64,000 nucleotides of DNA from an uncultured Opitutaceae bacterium (GTDB lineage: Bacteria; Verrucomicrobiota; Verrucomicrobiia; Opitutales; Opitutaceae). The notes below the pieces were generated by a model that made no database searches, had not been told where the DNA came from, and saw only the letters and a list, made by a program, of their open reading frames with translations. The stretch lies in NCBI GenBank assembly GCA_937958045.1, contig CALFXL010000003.1:4110-68109 (forward strand). Direction: 5' to 3'. Numbering within the stretch: position 1 is the first letter of the stretch; each line of letters opens with the position of its first letter. Shown here piece after piece: positions 24,372 through 32,341 of this stretch. A program made the position numbers and the translations under genes.

Positions 24372-25019
24372 ATGATGAAAAAAGCTTCGACGTTTCTCCG
24401 GGCGACCCTCGCGTGTACGTGGGCGGCGTTGGCGTGCGCGTGCAGTTTCCCATATAAATCTGCAAACATGAACAGCGATAAAACCAAACCCTCCGCGGAA
24501 GCGGCCGAATGTGCAGTCGACGGATCGATGTCCGCGTGCGGACTGCCCTCACAAGTCGTGATCGACATGAGCAAGACGCAGGTGCGTCTGACCGACGACG
24601 AGTGGCGCGCGCGCCTCACGCCGCTGCAATTTCACGTCGCGCGCAAGCAGGGCACCGAACCGCCGTTTCGCAACGAGTACTGGAATCATCACGAAGACGG
24701 CGTGTATTTCTCGGTGTGCAGCGACACGCCGCTTTTCGATAGCCGCGACAAGTTCGACAGCGGCACGGGGTGGCCGAGCTTCACCAAACCGATCGAGCCC
24801 GCGTTCATCGGTGTGCAGCGCGACACGAGCCACGGCATGATCCGCGAAGAAGTGCATTGCACGGTGGACGGCGCTCATCTCGGCCACGTTTTCAACGACG
24901 GCCCGCGTCCGACCCGTCTTCGCTACTGCATCAACTCCGCGTCGCTCCGTTTTATGCCGCGCAAAGAGTACGAGGCGTGGGTCGCGAAGAACGGCGGCAA
25001 TACGACTGCGGCCAAATAA
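24372..25019 (+). CDS. msrB: Exported peptide-methionine (R)-S-oxide reductase
   Basis: A 215-residue MsrB that reduces methionine-R-sulfoxide in proteins. The catalytic domain (about 70-205) has the family blocks KFDSGTGWPSFTKPI, HGMIREEVHC, HLGHVFNDGPRPT and the catalytic cysteine in RYCINSASLRF. The zinc-binding CxxC pairs of some MsrBs are not complete, so a zinc-free form is likely. The N-terminus (MMKKASTFLRATLACTWAAL then ACACS) is a signal sequence, possibly with a lipobox, so the enzyme is probably periplasmic. ATG at 24372 or 24375 is possible. Confidence 0.93.
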   Translation: MMKKASTFLRATLACTWAALACACSFPYKSANMNSDKTKPSAEAAECAVDGSMSACGLPSQVVIDMSKTQVRLTDDEWRARLTPLQFHVARKQGTEPPFRNEYWNHHEDGVYFSVCSDTPLFDSRDKFDSGTGWPSFTKPIEPAFIGVQRDTSHGMIREEVHCTVDGAHLGHVFNDGPRPTRLRYCINSASLRFMPRKEYEAWVAKNGGNTTAAK

Positions 25020-25055
25020 GTCGTCGCGCCTGCCTCGCCGCGCGAGTGATGAGAC

Positions 25056-25760
25056 TCAGTCCTTGAGTCGATAGCGTGGCGTTTCGCTGATCTCGAAAAG
25101 CTCGGACGGACTGCCCCGCTTTTCGAGCTGACCCTGGCGCAGGATCAGCGCGTCGTCGCAAAGCGACAGGATCTCGTCGGGCGAATGCGTGACGTAGATC
25201 ATCGGGATCGCGAACTCATCGCGGACGCGCAGCAGATAGGGCAAGAGTCGCTCTTTGAGCGCGGCGTCGAGACTCGCGAGCGGTTCGTCGAGAAGAAGCA
25301 AACGAGGCGCGGCGAGCAAAGCGCGGCCGAGCGCGACGCGTTGTTTTTCACCGCCGGAAAGCGTGGCGATGTTGCGTGAGAGGAGCGGGGAAATTTCCAG
25401 AACCTCGGCAACGTGTTCGAAACTCAGCCCGGCGGGACGCGGCAGATCAGGTTGAAACCCGTAAAGCAGATTTCGCCGCACGGAGAGATGCGGGAAAAGC
25501 GCGCCATCCTGCGGCACGTAACCGATGGCTCGACGCTGCGGCGGCACGCATGTGCGGAGCTCGGTATCGACCAAAATTTCTTCGTCGAAGACGATTCTTC
25601 CCGCGCGCGGCCGGCGAAGTCCGGCGATGAGTTCGATGAGCGATGTTTTTCCTGAACCGGATGGTCCGAAAATCGCGGTGACACGCGCCTGAATCACGGC
25701 GTCGATTGAGAGCGTGTAGTGCGCCAGCGGCAGCTGCAGGGCGTGCAACGTGAGTTTCAT
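25056..25760 (-). CDS. modC: Molybdate ABC transporter ATP-binding protein (short form)
   Basis: A 234-residue ABC ATPase. Walker A is GPSGSGKTS, the signature is LSGGEKQRVALGRAL and Walker B is LLLLDEPLASLD. It is coupled by a 4-base overlap to modB, and modA lies upstream. ModC proteins often have a C-terminal MOP/TOBE molybdate-binding domain and ~350 residues; this one ends soon after the ATPase core (SETPRYRLKD), so that regulatory domain is absent. Energy for molybdate or tungstate uptake is the likely role. Confidence 0.88.
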   Translation of the reverse strand: MKLTLHALQLPLAHYTLSIDAVIQARVTAIFGPSGSGKTSLIELIAGLRRPRAGRIVFDEEILVDTELRTCVPPQRRAIGYVPQDGALFPHLSVRRNLLYGFQPDLPRPAGLSFEHVAEVLEISPLLSRNIATLSGGEKQRVALGRALLAAPRLLLLDEPLASLDAALKERLLPYLLRVRDEFAIPMIYVTHSPDEILSLCDDALILRQGQLEKRGSPSELFEISETPRYRLKD

Positions 25761-26428
25761 GCGCGGGCGTTTTTTCGGAGGAATCGTTCGCCGAGCCAAA
25801 CCGCGGCGAAGGCGATGGTGAGCGAAAGTCCGAGCAGCGCGAAGGCCTCGGTGTCGCGTCCGAGCTGCACGAGATGGTAAATCGAAAGCGAGAGCGTGGC
25901 GGTTTCTCCCGGGATGTAGCCAGCGACCATGATGGTCGCGCCGAACTCGCCGAGCGCGCGCGCAAACGCGAGCGCGATGCCGGCGACGATGCCGCGAAAC
26001 GCAAGCGGTAAAGTGATCGTCGCAAACACGCGCGACGGTCCGGCGCCGAGCGAGCGGGCGACGTATTCAAAACGTGGATTCACGCTTTCGAAGGCAACGC
26101 GCGCGGTGCGCACCAGGAGCGGAAAGGACATGATTGCAGTCGCGAGCACGACGCCGCGCCAGTTGAAGACGATCTGCCAGCCGAACGTGTTTTCCAAAAA
26201 TTCGCCGACAGGCCCGCGCCGCCCGAAGAGCTTCAGGAGCAACAAGCCAGTTGCGACCGGCGGGATAACGAGTGGAAGCGCGACAAGTGTTTCGACGATC
26301 GATTTCCCCGGCCAGTCGCGTCGTGCGAGCAACCACGCGAGTGCGAGGCCGCCGGGCAGAATCAGCGCGGTGCTTCCCGCCGCGACGGCGACGGTGAACC
26401 AGGTGATCTGCCAAAGCTCGGACGACAT
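25757..26428 (-). CDS. modB: Molybdate ABC transporter permease
   Basis: A 223-residue inner-membrane permease with about five hydrophobic segments. The conserved cytoplasmic-loop EAA-like region reads ARSLGAGPSRVFATITLPLAFRGI, and the ModB-type ARALGEFGATIMVAGYIPG follows. The start at 26428 is chosen because it immediately precedes the first membrane helix (ITWFTVAVAAGSTALILPGG). It overlaps modC by ATGA and follows modA after 83 bp. Confidence 0.92.
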   Translation of the reverse strand: MSSELWQITWFTVAVAAGSTALILPGGLALAWLLARRDWPGKSIVETLVALPLVIPPVATGLLLLKLFGRRGPVGEFLENTFGWQIVFNWRGVVLATAIMSFPLLVRTARVAFESVNPRFEYVARSLGAGPSRVFATITLPLAFRGIVAGIALAFARALGEFGATIMVAGYIPGETATLSLSIYHLVQLGRDTEAFALLGLSLTIAFAAVWLGERFLRKNARA

Positions 26429-26511
26429 GCGAAATGACGAAGAACGGAAATGTACGGAAAATGAAGCGCCGAATCGAAACGCACGGTGCGGCGTTCGCCC
26501 CACCGAGGGTA

Positions 26512-27267
26512 TCAAGGCATCAACCCGAAGCCGTATTTCTCGAAAGCGCCGCGTGCATCGGGCGACGCGAGGTAGCTGGCGAAACGACGGGCGGCGTCGG
26601 CGTGACGCGTGTCTTTCAGCACGGCGAGGGGATACGAAATGCGCGGACCTTCGTGCGCGGGAACTTCGAAGGCGATCTTCACGCGCTTCGAAATCAACGC
26701 GTCGGTTTTGTACACGAAACCGACATCGGCATTGCCGGCTTCCACTGCGGCCAGGCATGCGCGGACGTTTTCGGAGGGAAGGATTTTTCCGCGTACACTT
26801 TTCAGCAGGCCACGTTGTTCGAGATAAGCGGACGCGTAGATGCCTGCGGGCACGGTGTTCGGCTCGGCGAGCGCGATGCGCCGAATCGCGCGGGAGGCGA
26901 GATCTTCGGGCGAAAAAATCGCGGGGCCATTTTCCCGATGCACGACGATGACGAGCTGATTGCTGAGGAAGGCGCGTCGTGTGTCGTCAGCGATGAGGCC
27001 CGCGCGCGAGAGATCGTCCATCTTCAGTTCGTCCGCGGAAAAAAACACATCGGCGGGCGCGCCTTCTTTGATTTGCCGCGCGAGCAAACTCGAGGCCGCG
27101 AAGTTGAACCGGATTTTATTGCCGCTGGTTTTTTCATAAACGGAGCCGATTTCGCGCAGCGCATCGGACAAACTCGCGGCCGCAAAAACAGTGAGCTCGG
27201 CTGCGAGCGCACGCGCCACGCCTGCGACGAAAAGCACGAGAAGCAGCGATCGACGAAGACGTTTCAT
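26512..27267 (-). CDS. modA: Molybdate-binding periplasmic protein
   Basis: A 251-residue substrate-binding protein. A signal peptide (RRSLLLVLFVAGVARALA) precedes ELTVFAAASLSDALREIG, the canonical ModA start. The oxyanion-site blocks FAASSLLARQIKEGAPADVFFSAD and GNADVGFVYKTDAL are present. It is the first gene of modABC. The 156 bp between it and the divergent MOSC gene must hold its promoter; I see no clear ModE palindrome or molybdenum-cofactor riboswitch there. Confidence 0.94.
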   Translation of the reverse strand: MKRLRRSLLLVLFVAGVARALAAELTVFAAASLSDALREIGSVYEKTSGNKIRFNFAASSLLARQIKEGAPADVFFSADELKMDDLSRAGLIADDTRRAFLSNQLVIVVHRENGPAIFSPEDLASRAIRRIALAEPNTVPAGIYASAYLEQRGLLKSVRGKILPSENVRACLAAVEAGNADVGFVYKTDALISKRVKIAFEVPAHEGPRISYPLAVLKDTRHADAARRFASYLASPDARGAFEKYGFGLMP

Positions 27268-27423
27268 GAAGGAGCGCGTCGCGAAACTGGTGAGTGCCGT
27301 CGCGAGTCTCAACCGCAATGCGGCGGCGAGCATGATTCGTTTTTGGGAAAACGATGATGCGGATTCACGCATCGCGCGGATTTCGCAGTGGCGCGGGATG
27401 ACGCATGTAGGCAGATTGTCCGC

Positions 27424-27945
27424 ATGAGTTTCGTGCGCATCGAGCACCTCTATGTGTCGGCCGGCCACAATTTTTTCGGGCATCACGGCGCCGACGCCGG
27501 CACGTGGCCGACGGAAGCGCGCGACGAAGTCATGTGTGTGGCGGGGAGGGGAATCGCGGGCGATCGTTTCTTCGATTACAAAGAAGACTACAAAGGGCAG
27601 ATCACGTTTTTCTCCGCCGAGGTTTTTGAAGAGGTGTGTGAGGCGCTGGGATTGTCGGAAAAAAGTCCCGCGGTGGTGCGGCGCAATGTCATCGTGCGCG
27701 GCATCGATCTGACCGCCTGGTACGAGCGCGAGTTTGAGCTGCAAGGCGTGCGCTTTCGCGGCATGGGCGAATGCAAACCGTGTTATTGGATGAACTCGGC
27801 GTTGGCGCCGGGCGCGGAGGCGGCGTTGCGGGGACGCGGCGGATTGCGCGCGAAGATTTTGACCACGGGGAAACTGCACGTGGATCTCGCGGAGCATGCG
27901 CAAGGAATTGCGGCGCGATCGGACGGGACGCGCAACGATGCTTGA
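27424..27945 (+). CDS. MOSC-domain protein
   Basis: A 173-residue single-domain MOSC protein (molybdenum-cofactor sulfurase C-terminal-like). The conserved GIAGDRFFDYKEDYKGQITFFSAE and RRNVIVRGIDL blocks are present. The family's hallmark cysteine lies in GMGECKPCYWM. Such proteins carry sulfur or bind sulfur-containing cofactors. Divergence from modABC gives a consistent molybdenum-metabolism neighbourhood. ATG 27424 is preferred over an upstream alternative. Confidence 0.88.
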   Translation: MSFVRIEHLYVSAGHNFFGHHGADAGTWPTEARDEVMCVAGRGIAGDRFFDYKEDYKGQITFFSAEVFEEVCEALGLSEKSPAVVRRNVIVRGIDLTAWYEREFELQGVRFRGMGECKPCYWMNSALAPGAEAALRGRGGLRAKILTTGKLHVDLAEHAQGIAARSDGTRNDA

Positions 27946-27975
27946 AACACCGCCCGCAGGGCGTTGGCTCGCGCG

Positions 27976-28287
27976 ATGGCCAAATGGTATCAATCGGCGC
28001 TCGGGCGCCTGCGCGTTATCGGTGTTCTCGAAGGTGTTTCGTTCCTGCTGCTGCTCGGGATCGCGATGCCGCTAAAGTATTTCGCGGGCGAGCCGCGAGC
28101 GGTGAGCGTCGTCGGCATGGCGCACGGCGTTCTGTTTATCGCGTATTTGCTCGCGGTGATGCAGGCGGCGATCGAGTACGGCTGGAAACTGAAACTGATC
28201 GCGCTGCTGGTGCTGGCGTCGGTGTTGCCGTTTGGACCGTTCATCGCCGATGCACGTTTGCTCCGTCCTCAAAAGGACGCGGCGTGA
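27976..28287 (+). CDS. DUF3817-family membrane protein
   Basis: A 103-residue protein with three hydrophobic segments. GVLEGVSFLLLLGIAMPLKYF and VVGMAHGVLFIAYLLAVM match the DUF3817 layout, including the conserved histidine in the second helix. An in-frame TTG at 27964 would add four residues. It is 30 bp downstream of the MOSC gene. Function is unknown. Confidence 0.8.
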   Translation: MAKWYQSALGRLRVIGVLEGVSFLLLLGIAMPLKYFAGEPRAVSVVGMAHGVLFIAYLLAVMQAAIEYGWKLKLIALLVLASVLPFGPFIADARLLRPQKDAA

Positions 28288-28322
28288 TCGTGTGCTCGGA
28301 AAGCGATCGCTGATCGCGTTGA

Positions 28323-29543
28323 TCAAAAAACAGTCTGCAGGCGGACGAGCACCTTCTGTCGCTGATCGGGTTGGGAGTCGGCGTTGAAGAGGAAGTAGTC
28401 CATCATGAGCTTCACGCTATCGCCGCCGAAGAAGTAGTTGAGGCCGAGAATCCACGTGTCGGTCGAGTTGCCTTTGATGCTCGTGTTTGGATCGAACGAC
28501 TCGAAGCGAATCGCGCCCTGCCAGTAGTTGGGCACGAAGGTGTACGCGGCCTGCGCGTGCCAGCCGTCGGCGAAAAACGAGTCCGCGGGCAGATCGCTCT
28601 CGGGCTTGAACTGCGTCCGCAGGTATTCGGTCCAGAACTCAAACGCGCCAAAGCTCAGCTGCGTGTCGATACCGAACCCTTCGCGTTGACCTTTGAATGT
28701 GTTGTCCGAGAAGCCGCAGTCTTCGAGGGAGACGCGCGTGTCTTTCGACGCGTAGGCACCGGCGCCGACCGTCCAACGGAGAGGGACGCCATCGACTTCA
28801 GTGTGTAGTGGAACGCCGGATACACGACCGGCCCAGAGGAAGGAGTCGTTGTCGTTGATGTTGGAGTTCACGCCCGTGCCGTTGAAGATGCCGGTGGCGT
28901 ATGAAAGACGTTTGTCGAAAAACTCGCCGGCGACCTGTGCGCCGACCTGGCGGTTGAGCGTGAGCCGGTCGTTGGCGAGCGAGCGCTCGATGATCGCGAG
29001 GGTGAGATCGTTGGCCAGTTGTTCGTAGCCGAAGGGCGTCTTGAACTGCCCGATGCGAACATTGGCGGCGGAGTGACGCGTCCACGTGACGTAACCGTCG
29101 GCCATCTGGGCGCGATAACCGCTGGCATCGCCGAGCGAACCGGCGAACTCGGCATCCACTTTGAAATCGAAGTCGGATTGAAAACGTCCGGCCATCACGA
29201 GACGCGCGCGGCGCACGTAGAGACGATTGTTGGCCGCGGTGAAACGGCTGTCGCCTTTATCGAGAAATTCCGCGTGCGCTTGGATGAAACCGCCGAGCGT
29301 GACCGATTTTAATTTTCCGGAAGGTTTGATCACCGTCGCGACCGGTTGAGCGACGACAGCGGGAGCAGGCGCTTCGGCGGGGAGACCGGCTTTAAGACGC
29401 TCGTTCTGCGCGCGCAGCGCGGATACCTCCTCTTCCAGACGGCGCAGACGCTCCTCGATGGAGGACGAAACGTCCGCGAAAGCCGGCATGGCAATGAGAC
29501 CCGCGGCGAGAAAACCGCAGAGACGAAGCGGGAAGATGTTCAT
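28323..29543 (-). CDS. Porin of the phosphate-selective O/P type
   Basis: A 406-residue outer-membrane protein. A signal peptide ends near MPAFA, then a short coiled coil (IEERLRRLEEEVSALRAQNE) precedes the barrel, as in many O/P porins. Barrel-like strands include SVTLGGFIQAHAEFLD, NNRLYVRRARLVMAGRF and NVRIGQFKTPFGYEQLAND, the last two being characteristic of the family. The C-terminal residue is phenylalanine (LVRLQTVF), a barrel-assembly signal. Phosphate specificity is not implied by the name. No pho-type repeat is seen upstream. Confidence 0.9.
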   Translation of the reverse strand: MNIFPLRLCGFLAAGLIAMPAFADVSSSIEERLRRLEEEVSALRAQNERLKAGLPAEAPAPAVVAQPVATVIKPSGKLKSVTLGGFIQAHAEFLDKGDSRFTAANNRLYVRRARLVMAGRFQSDFDFKVDAEFAGSLGDASGYRAQMADGYVTWTRHSAANVRIGQFKTPFGYEQLANDLTLAIIERSLANDRLTLNRQVGAQVAGEFFDKRLSYATGIFNGTGVNSNINDNDSFLWAGRVSGVPLHTEVDGVPLRWTVGAGAYASKDTRVSLEDCGFSDNTFKGQREGFGIDTQLSFGAFEFWTEYLRTQFKPESDLPADSFFADGWHAQAAYTFVPNYWQGAIRFESFDPNTSIKGNSTDTWILGLNYFFGGDSVKLMMDYFLFNADSQPDQRQKVLVRLQTVF

Positions 29544-29678
29544 GGAAGACTTGCAAGATGTATCCACCAGCCAACTACGGCGTGGCGGAAGGTTGATTAT
29601 GCAAATTCCCGCCGGGCCGCCTTCCGCGTTTTTGCCAAAGCCCCTGCGTTTTTTGCGCGCGAGAAAATTCTCAATTTA

Positions 29679-29712
29679 GTTCTTGCTTAATTAAGAAACT
29701 ACTTAATTAATT
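29679..29712. promoter_or_regulatory. Repeated AT-rich palindrome upstream of the ArsR-type regulator
   Basis: The 9-mer cttaattaa occurs twice, at 29686-29694 and 29702-29710, 16 bp apart, each centred on the perfect palindrome ttaattaa. The array ends 7 bp before the GTG start of the ArsR gene. Position and symmetry suit an autoregulatory operator, which is inference. Confidence 0.55.
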
Positions 29713-29717
29713 CGGTC

Positions 29718-30086
29718 GTGCAAAGTCTCCAAGTCATCGCCGATCCCACGCGACGCCGGATTGTCGAGCTCCTGGCGGTGCGCGACCGGACCGCCGGAGA
29801 GCTCGTCGCCGAGTTCGACATGAGCGCGCCTGCGATCTCGCAGCATCTCAATGTGTTGCGCGAAGCGGGGGTGGTGATCACGCGAGCGGAAGGGCAGTCC
29901 CGCATTCAGTCGTTGAACCCGGCCGCGTTCGACGAGGTGGAAGCGTGGCTGCACAGGATGCGCGCGGTCTGGTCGAGCCGTCTCGATGCTTTGGAACGTG
30001 AGTTGCGCGCGGAAGATACGGCGGACGCCGCCGCGAAGAGGACGAAAGCGACGAAAACCAAAGCGAAGAAAAAAACATCCCCATGA
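29718..30086 (+). CDS. ArsR-family transcriptional regulator
   Basis: A 122-residue winged-helix regulator: LQVIADPTRRRIVELLAVRD, then AGELVAEFDMSAPAISQHLNVLREAGVV and a wing around RAEGQSRIQSLNP. No metal-binding Cys pair of the SmtB/ArsR metal sensors is present. This fits the subgroup paired with AHSA1/SRPBCC proteins. It has a lysine-rich C-terminal tail. The start is GTG 29718. Its stop overlaps the SRPBCC gene start by ATGA. Confidence 0.92.
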   Translation: MQSLQVIADPTRRRIVELLAVRDRTAGELVAEFDMSAPAISQHLNVLREAGVVITRAEGQSRIQSLNPAAFDEVEAWLHRMRAVWSSRLDALERELRAEDTADAAAKRTKATKTKAKKKTSP

Positions 30087-30637
30087 ATACCGACGAGAAA
30101 TACGCCAAGTTTACCAAGCCCACCGAACTCCGCATCGTGCGCACGCTGCCCGGTCCGATCGAACGCGTGTGGGAATATCTCACCGATCCCGTGAAACGCG
30201 CGCGTTGGTTTTGCGGTGGAGAACTTGAGCAACGTGAGGGCGGCAAAGTGGTCTTCCACATGGTGCACAAGAATCTCGCGCCCGATGAAGTGCCGCCGTC
30301 GAAATACAAGGACGTGCAGGATCCTGGCGTGAGTTTCGAAGGACGCGTCTTGAAGTGCGAAGCGCCGCGACTGCTGGCGTACACGTTTGGCAGCGATGAT
30401 TCGGAAGTGACCATCGAGCTGACGCCGCAGGGTAAAGACGTGTTGCTTGTGCTGACGCATCGCGTGCGCGGCGCCGAAGAAGAGCGCGAGCTCACCAACT
30501 ACGCGTCGGGCTGGCACATTCATCTCGATCATCTGGTCGCGCAGCTTGCGGGCACGCCGCGGCCGGGCTTCTGGTCGCTGCATGACAGACTGATTGGCGA
30601 ATACGAAAAGCGCCGCGCCGCGGAACTAAGGAGCTGA
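30083..30637 (+). CDS. SRPBCC (AHSA1-like) protein
   Basis: A 184-residue START-like hydrophobic-pocket protein: IVRTLPGPIERVWEYLTDPV, ARWFCGGE, FEGRVLKCEAPRLLAYTFGS and a C-terminal GWHIHLDHLVAQLAG. AHSA1-like proteins are commonly encoded with an ArsR-family repressor, as here, with overlapping start and stop codons. The ligand is unknown. A terminator follows at 30672-30698. Confidence 0.9.
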   Translation: MNTDEKYAKFTKPTELRIVRTLPGPIERVWEYLTDPVKRARWFCGGELEQREGGKVVFHMVHKNLAPDEVPPSKYKDVQDPGVSFEGRVLKCEAPRLLAYTFGSDDSEVTIELTPQGKDVLLVLTHRVRGAEEERELTNYASGWHIHLDHLVAQLAGTPRPGFWSLHDRLIGEYEKRRAAELRS

Positions 30638-30671
30638 TTTTTCGCAGATAGCGGAACGCGTCGTGCCCGTC

Positions 30672-30698
30672 GCGGACGAACTCCGTGTCCGCTTTTTT
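30672..30698 (+). terminator. Rho-independent terminator after the ArsR/SRPBCC pair
   Basis: Stem gcggac (30672-30677) pairs with gtccgc (30687-30692), followed by six T residues. The rest of the gap up to 30838 has a second short hairpin (cccg...cggg near 30778-30793) and no gene. Confidence 0.7.
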
Positions 30699-30838
30699 GG
30701 GTGGATCTGCAGCGGACGCCGTCCTCCGTTCACGTCCGTGATAAAAGGACTCACGGCGACTGCCTTGCTAAAAAATCCCGGCACCTGTCGGGAAACTTAA
30801 CCGCCAATCGTCATAACAGTGACCGCAAGAAGTCTGTT

Positions 30839-31207
30839 ATGAAAACGCATCCGTTCCCCAAACCGACCGTTGTCACGGAAGATTCAGGGATCGCGGGTCG
30901 CCGAGCGCTGATCGGTGAAGAGAAAGAACGAGCGCGCGTGCTTCGCTGGCTGTTACCGGCGGCGCTTATCGCGCTGTTGCCGAAATGTGTGTTGTGCCTG
31001 CTCGCGTATTTCGGAGCAGGCACGGCGTTGGGAATCGGCGCATCGGCGTGGTGTCGTGCGACCGACGATGCACCGGTTTCCTGGCACGCAGTGCTGGCGC
31101 TGTGCGGCGTGGGGATTTTTTTCGTTTCCGGCGCCATCGGTTTCGTCGCAAGTTACCGCCGCGAACGAAGGCGTACCCCTCCCTTTCTCCCTTTGGAAAA
31201 ACGATGA
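30839..31207 (+). CDS. Small membrane protein with Cys-x-x-Cys in a membrane helix
   Basis: A 122-residue protein with two hydrophobic helices. The first is ALIALLPKCVLCLLAYFGAG and carries a CxxC just after a lysine-proline break. The second is VLALCGVGIFFVSGAIGFVA. CxxC in a first helix recalls MerC-like or thiol/metal membrane proteins, but I cannot name the family. The gene overlaps the DUF1801 gene by ATGA. Function is unknown. Confidence 0.7.
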   Translation: MKTHPFPKPTVVTEDSGIAGRRALIGEEKERARVLRWLLPAALIALLPKCVLCLLAYFGAGTALGIGASAWCRATDDAPVSWHAVLALCGVGIFFVSGAIGFVASYRRERRRTPPFLPLEKR

Positions 31208-31719
31208 AATCATCCCCGTCTCGTCAGTCCACCACCGCATCGAAAACCGCGAAGAAGCCCGTCAAACGTGGCGGCGCGTCGAAACCAAACGCCTTGAAGA
31301 AAAACGCCGACGGCGTGGTCCTGCTTTCCGGAGGTAATCCGCAGATAGCGAAAGCGGACGGCGACGCGCCGGTGCAGGCTTACATCAAAGCGATGCCGGG
31401 ATGGAAGAGCGCGCTCGGCCGTAAGCTCGACGCGCTCATCGTCCGCCAAGTGCCGGATGTGAAGAAAGCGGTGCGCTGGAATTCGCCTTTTTACGGTGTC
31501 GAAGGCCGCGGTTGGTTTCTTTCGTTCCACGTGCTCACGCGCTATGTGAAAGTGACGTTTTTTAACGGACGTTCGCTGAAACCGCAGCCGCCCGGCGGCA
31601 CACCGAAGAGCGGCGAGACGCGCTGGATTGATATTTATGAAAACGAGGCATTCGACGAAGCGCAGTTCGCCGACTGGGTGAAACAATCGTCGGCGTTGCC
31701 CGGTTGGAGCGGAAGCTGA
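31204..31719 (+). CDS. DUF1801-domain protein
   Basis: A 171-residue soluble protein with a basic, low-complexity N-terminus (~35 residues rich in Lys/Ser/Ala) and a DUF1801/YdhG-like domain: VQAYIKAMPGWKSALGRKLD, KKAVRWNSPFYGVEGRGWFLSF and YVKVTFFNG. The family resembles frataxin-fold proteins of unclear role. It is translationally coupled to the preceding membrane protein. Confidence 0.85.
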   Translation: MKSSPSRQSTTASKTAKKPVKRGGASKPNALKKNADGVVLLSGGNPQIAKADGDAPVQAYIKAMPGWKSALGRKLDALIVRQVPDVKKAVRWNSPFYGVEGRGWFLSFHVLTRYVKVTFFNGRSLKPQPPGGTPKSGETRWIDIYENEAFDEAQFADWVKQSSALPGWSGS

Positions 31720-31734
31720 GCGCAGTGGCGCGGA

Positions 31735-32079
31735 TCACGCCCGTGTGACGGGCCAGGCGACGAACAGCAGCAGGATCGCGACTCCCGCGAGCAGACCGGT
31801 CCACAACGGCCATGGCTTTTTCGATGAGGCGATGACGACCAGCCATTTCCAATTGAGCAGCAGATGGAGCACGACGAGGCCGATCACGCCATAAGAGATC
31901 CATTCGTGCCACTCGCCCCATTCGTGACGATTGAGTCCGAGAAAGGACAGCGCGTGTCCGTCCCGTCCGCGGTGAAGACGTTCTGCGAGCAGCCAGCCGG
32001 TGCCTGCGAGAAAGCACCCGGCCAAGTAGAGTCCGATGTTCACCAGCCGCATCGCGGTATTCTTGTTGGGAATATTCAT
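31735..32079 (-). CDS. DUF4405-like cytochrome-b-type membrane protein
   Basis: A 114-residue protein with three membrane segments: LVNIGLYLAGCFLAGTGWLL, the WHEWISYGVIGLVVLHLLLN helix and LWTGLLAGVAILLLFVAWPV. Two histidines in W-H-E-W and in the VLHLLL helix could coordinate haem, as in DUF4405 proteins. ATG 32079 starts just before the first helix. Function is not known. Confidence 0.7.
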   Translation of the reverse strand: MNIPNKNTAMRLVNIGLYLAGCFLAGTGWLLAERLHRGRDGHALSFLGLNRHEWGEWHEWISYGVIGLVVLHLLLNWKWLVVIASSKKPWPLWTGLLAGVAILLLFVAWPVTRA

Positions 32080-32300
32080 GACAACGATTGGTGACGCCTG
32101 AGGCCGCGTTGGGTCTCGCAGGAATGCGCGGGGGACCGTGTTTGAAAGCGGGCTTATCCGCGGGGCGCGATTTTCCCTGCGACGCAAGATGTGCGCAGGC
32201 ATCCATGGTGAGCGGAGGATTTAGGCGCGGGCGAAAACGTTGCGGAAAACGCGTCTCTCGAATGGAAAAACGTCGCTGGGCGATGTACTACGAAGGGCTT

Positions 32301-32330
32301 GCGCCGGTTTGCATGCCGCATAACCGGCGC
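32301..32330. promoter_or_regulatory. Perfect 9-bp inverted repeat before the alcohol dehydrogenase
   Basis: Half-sites gcgccggtt (32301-32309) and aaccggcgc (32322-32330) are separated by 12 bp and end 11 bp before the ATG at 32342. It may be an operator or an RNA hairpin overlapping the ribosome-binding region. No T-run qualifies it as a strong terminator. Confidence 0.45.
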
Positions 32331-32341
32331 GGCTGATTTTT

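Noticed and set aside
27268..27423. Molybdenum-cofactor riboswitch or ModE operator before modA
   Set aside because: No matching conserved blocks or clear palindrome could be found by eye in the 156-bp gap.
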